Below are positions 61,931 to 64,000 of a DNA stretch of 64,000 nucleotides, in pieces (positions within the stretch are counted from its first letter, which is position 1; each line of letters begins with the position of its first letter). Under the pieces are notes generated by a model. The model was not told where the DNA came from and did no database searches. It saw only the letters and a list, made by a program, of their open reading frames with translations. The stretch comes from Ralstonia thomasii. Lineage in GTDB: Bacteria; Pseudomonadota; Gammaproteobacteria; Burkholderiales; Burkholderiaceae. The position numbers were made by a program, and so were the translations under genes. The stretch lies in the NCBI RefSeq assembly GCF_958405895.1, contig NZ_CATZAR010000021.1. One strand, written 5' to 3'.

Positions 61931-62352
61931 GCGTACACCTCGCCGTCATACGTGACGCCGAACTCGTTGGCTGCATGCGCTTGCACCTTGGCTAAGTACT
62001 CACTGAAATCTCCAACTGACATGTCAGACGTCGAGCGACGCGTCACGTGGATGCGGCCGTCGGGGAGCGTGATCTCCACCTTCTCGCCGTAGAGCTCTGC
62101 GAAATAGGCGTGCCAGGTGCTGGTGTCGAACTGTCTCCCCTGCACCCAGGCTTGTTCAGAGATGTCGCGCAGCACGACGCCCCAATAGAACTTGTTGGCC
62201 TCTGACGTGCGCCGACGCTCTTCAGCGGTCACAATGATGCGCAATGGATGCCCACGCTCAAGGCAGGCCTGTGCGTTGGCCTTGATGAAAGCAAGCACTG
62301 TCGGCCAGATGCCAGGCGACCGAAGCGTGAACTCTTTGTACAGAGCACTCAT
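61927..62352 (-). CDS. ninB: NinB-family recombination mediator
   Basis: 141 residues. Orf/NinB-like protein of phage recombination with the family pattern EANKFYWGVVLRDISEQAWVQGRQFDTSTWHAYFAELYG. Promotes RecA-type strand exchange on SSB-coated DNA in lambda. Coupled to the next gene by a four-base overlap. Confidence 0.85.
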   Translation of the reverse strand: MSALYKEFTLRSPGIWPTVLAFIKANAQACLERGHPLRIIVTAEERRRTSEANKFYWGVVLRDISEQAWVQGRQFDTSTWHAYFAELYGEKVEITLPDGRIHVTRRSTSDMSVGDFSEYLAKVQAHAANEFGVTYDGEVYA

Positions 62353-62660
62353 GCTTCTTTCGCCCGTTTGATGAGCGCTTCGGCCACCTGCTGCGCACTG
62401 ATCTCAAGATCCACAGAGGCCAGATTAACTGGCTCATCAGATGCTTTAACGACTGTGATGCCGAGCTTGCACTCGATGTAGTCGTTTAGATGCGCCCACG
62501 CAGCGATGATGAGATCGTCGCGCCAGTAGACGAATGGATGAACGCCCTCCGGAGTTGCTCGTCCACACATGTCGAACGTCCATCCCTGAAGGGACAAGAC
62601 ACCGTTCGGATCGAAAATGAACGAACCGGCTTTCGCGATGCGCACAGGCGGGTAGTTCAT
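62349..62660 (-). CDS. Hypothetical phage protein, 103 aa
   Basis: Begins MNYPPVRIAKAGSFIFDPNG with beta-rich N-terminal half and helical C-terminus (AQQVAEALIKRAKEA). No domain recognised. Four-base overlap with ninB. Confidence 0.55.
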   Translation of the reverse strand: MNYPPVRIAKAGSFIFDPNGVLSLQGWTFDMCGRATPEGVHPFVYWRDDLIIAAWAHLNDYIECKLGITVVKASDEPVNLASVDLEISAQQVAEALIKRAKEA

Positions 62661-62665
62661 AGCGC

Positions 62666-63025
62666 TCACCACTGACGATGGATGCATCCGCGCACTGGCG
62701 AAACAGGCGCGCTGATGTGCCAGACGTCGAGAAGGTCTGCGAAGTTGTAGCCATCGGTATCAAGACCAACTGCCGGCACGTACGGGACATCAGTCCGCCT
62801 CCAACAGAAGCGGGTGCCGTGGATGTTCTTACGGCTGCTATGCTCCTTGACCGCTAGGCCGCGTTCTACGCACCTGTTCAACAGACCTCGCGCGGTCGTG
62901 TGCTCTTTGCCGAGATATTCAGCGACCTCGTAAGCGCCTACAGGGCGGCCCAGCTCTTCCATCAAATTGATGATGTGCCGAATGTTCTCTTCGCCCTGGA
63001 GGGCGAGTTGGTCGCACCATTTCAC
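62666..63025 (-). CDS. Winged-helix-like phage protein, 119 aa
   Basis: GTG start at 63025 overlaps the preceding TGA (GTGA). NIRHIINLMEELGRPVGAYEVAEYLGKEHTTARGLLNRCVERGLAVK resembles a winged helix. May regulate transcription of phage genes. Confidence 0.6.
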   Translation of the reverse strand: MKWCDQLALQGEENIRHIINLMEELGRPVGAYEVAEYLGKEHTTARGLLNRCVERGLAVKEHSSRKNIHGTRFCWRRTDVPYVPAVGLDTDGYNFADLLDVWHISAPVSPVRGCIHRQW

Positions 63026-63294
63026 GTCGCCTCCCGTGCACGCTTCACGCCGAGCGCAACGCCTTGACGAAAGATTCGCTCGGCCACTTCGTTCCACTGT
63101 TCTTTCGTCACGCACATGTAGGTGCGGCCGTTGATCTTGGTCTGGGCTTCAGGGTCTTCACACGTCGCTTGCACGCCATTCCATGCAGACTCAACGCCAT
63201 GTGAAAAACCGAATGCATGACCGCAATACGCAGCTGCGGCAACGATGGCAATTGCGCTTGTGCAAGCGATGAAGATGGTCAAGGCGCGCATCAT
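63022..63294 (-). CDS. Small phage protein with N-terminal hydrophobic helix, 90 aa
   Basis: N-terminal membrane helix (ALTIFIACTSAIAIVAAAAY, about 4-23). ATG ATG start at 63294 overlaps the stop of a 30-residue ORF and has GGAGG six bases upstream; an alternative start at 63330 also has a GGAGAG site. Function unknown. Confidence 0.55.
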   Translation of the reverse strand: MMRALTIFIACTSAIAIVAAAAYCGHAFGFSHGVESAWNGVQATCEDPEAQTKINGRTYMCVTKEQWNEVAERIFRQGVALGVKRAREAT

Positions 63295-63383
63295 GCGATC
63301 CTCCATTGCTGATTGAATGTATTCCCACATAGCTCTCTCCACGCGATGTAGAACATCAAAACTGGCCACAGGAAAATCGGCAT
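63291..63383 (-). CDS. 30-aa hydrophobic peptide, coupled to next gene
   Basis: MPIFLWPVLMFYIAWREL opening; a GGAGG site lies 6 bases upstream of the ATG at 63383. The stop overlaps the next start (ATGA). Below usual ORF cutoffs; overlap pattern supports it. Confidence 0.5.
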   Translation of the reverse strand: MPIFLWPVLMFYIAWRELCGNTFNQQWRIA

Positions 63384-63406
63384 CACAACCTCCAATCAAA
63401 ACCGGA

Positions 63407-63739
63407 TCAAGAAAACGCCAGATGCACGCGTCCAGGACTGCCTTCAGGGGCTAGCATCGGAATGCCCCAAACCTGCAGAAGCTCTTCGAATCGTGCCAGC
63501 AGCGGTTTTCCTTCTTCGACGAGGTCCGACAAGGGCTTCCCAGTGACCTGGTAGACAGCGTCGGCATGAAATGCCTTGGTAACGGTCAGGAAGCCAAGCG
63601 CTACGGCTTCTGCGAGAACAAGGCGTGTCGACGTTGTGCTGACGCCTATGACGATGCGCGCATGGACTACGGTGGTTTTCCCACCGGCCTCTTGAGCCGC
63701 CAGCACTACGGAACGAATATGCGCGTTCACGTCCACCAT
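63407..63739 (-). CDS. Hypothetical phage protein, 110 aa
   Basis: Helical N-terminus with a possible helix-turn-helix (TTVVHARIVIGVSTTSTRLVLAEAVALGFL). ATG 63739 is preceded by GGAG; GTG at 63748 is in frame. Overlaps the 3' end of the truncated upstream gene. Confidence 0.55.
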   Translation of the reverse strand: MVDVNAHIRSVVLAAQEAGGKTTVVHARIVIGVSTTSTRLVLAEAVALGFLTVTKAFHADAVYQVTGKPLSDLVEEGKPLLARFEELLQVWGIPMLAPEGSPGRVHLAFS

Positions 63740-63905
63740 TCGCTCCACTCCACGTGCACGGGCCCGAGGAACGTATCGCCATGCTCTTCACCAACCTGCA
63801 CTGCTGCAGCCTTGGTTTCAAAACCAATCTCGCTGCAGCGGAACTTGCCGTTCTTGTCGCGGTAGATGTTTATCCAGCGGCAATGCGGAGATGTGTGCTT
63901 GGGCT
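63727..63905 (-). pseudogene. Phage gene truncated by IS3 insertion
   Basis: Reading frame ends WINIYRDKNGKFRCSEIGFE...HVEWSEWWT at the stop 63727-63729 and runs open to the IS junction near 63905 without any start codon. The missing N-terminus lies beyond the element or was lost. Confidence 0.6.
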
Positions 63906-64000
63906 GCTGCCGGTTCAGTGGACACCGACCTAAGCTTCTCGAGCTTGCTCAAACTGTATCGGACTGACATAGCCGAGCGTCGAATGCCTGCGCGTCGGAT
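63905..64000 (-). mobile_element. IS3-family element, 3' end
   Basis: The end of the insertion sequence: transposase C-terminus and its terminal region with a cagtggacac motif near 63917-63926. The exact inverted-repeat end and target duplication cannot be set from one side. Confidence 0.8.
63930..64000 (-). CDS. IS3-family transposase OrfB, C-terminal fragment
   Basis: Minus-strand frame gives RRHSTLGYVSPIQFEQAREA then TAG (63930-63932). This is the conserved end of the DDE integrase-type OrfB. The rest lies outside the window. Confidence 0.88.
   Translation of the reverse strand, partial: PTRRHSTLGYVSPIQFEQAREA

Larger units (their letters stand above)
33998..64000. mobile_element. P22-like prophage (left part; right end outside window)
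   Basis: About 30 kb from the tRNA-Ser end to the window edge. Integrase is on the plus strand; recombination, late regulation, P22-type head and short-tail genes and lysis genes are on the minus strand. The order terS, terL, portal, scaffold, coat, gp4-, gp10-, gp7/20/16-like and tailspike matches P22. No contractile or siphovirus tail genes are seen. Replication, repressor and attR lie beyond the right edge, which is also disturbed by an IS3-family insertion. Confidence 0.93.

Noticed and set aside
1..64000. CRISPR array or restriction system
   Set aside because: No regularly spaced direct repeats of CRISPR type and no Cas or restriction-modification motifs were seen.

Overview
The window looks like a chromosomal segment of a high-GC betaproteobacterium, most probably Ralstonia or a close Burkholderiaceae relative. 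The reasons are the Burkholderia/Ralstonia-type trimeric porin, the cytochrome-linked urate oxidase PuuD, the yicC-gmk-rpoZ-spoT order, the kinase/PP2C-rph-rdgB-hemW block and the YXWGXW-type secreted protein. The genus is inferred from family recognition, not from a search.

Bases 1-2500 hold the N-terminal 532 residues of a type VI secretion VgrG spike protein (minus strand, running off the left edge) and a poorly supported gene remnant. Bases 2533-11163 are a purine/ureide catabolism locus. puuD and uraH point left. A GntR regulator, a urate/xanthine permease, an 8-oxoguanine-deaminase-like amidohydrolase, allantoinase puuE, uraD and a porin point right. Together they carry urate through 5-hydroxyisourate and OHCU to allantoin and allantoate. 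A perfect 10-bp inverted repeat in the divergent control region is a strong operator candidate.

Bases 11262-33833 are core housekeeping: maeB, a lipoprotein, pepN, fbp, tRNA-Thr, a BON-LysM protein, a PHB-depolymerase-like esterase, two small proteins, a LysR/EamA divergent pair, greB, tRNA-Arg, spoT-rpoZ-gmk-yicC, a soluble Ser/Thr kinase with a PP2C phosphatase, rph, rdgB and hemW.

A tRNA-Ser(TGA) at 33908-33997 is the attachment site of a prophage that fills the rest of the window, so attR is not seen. The integrase is on the plus strand and nearly everything else is on the minus strand, so phage transcription runs right to left. The visible order is: ninB-type recombination and small early/middle genes; a Q-like antiterminator candidate; two tRNAs (Met and Asn); small genes; an HNH endonuclease; a P22-type morphogenesis module (terS, terL, portal, scaffold, coat, gp4-like, gp10-like, three ejection proteins, tailspike); and a lysis cassette. 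This is a P22-like short-tailed phage by synteny and family.

Insertions in the structural module are the most interesting part. They are a 2-oxoglutarate-dependent Asp/Asn hydroxylase-like gene paired with a GNAT acetyltransferase, a counter-oriented J-domain protein with a hydrophobic tail behind tandem terminators, and a 435-residue repeat protein boxed by terminators. Recurrent stem-loops, four of them with TTCG/CTCA-type or similar tight loops, punctuate the late operon. At the right edge an IS3-family element (the C-terminal 23 codons of OrfB visible) has cut off the start of a small phage gene. Several real genes are short: 56-aa and 35-aa proteins in the lysis region, a 53-aa protein between terL and portal, and a 30-aa membrane peptide near the right end.
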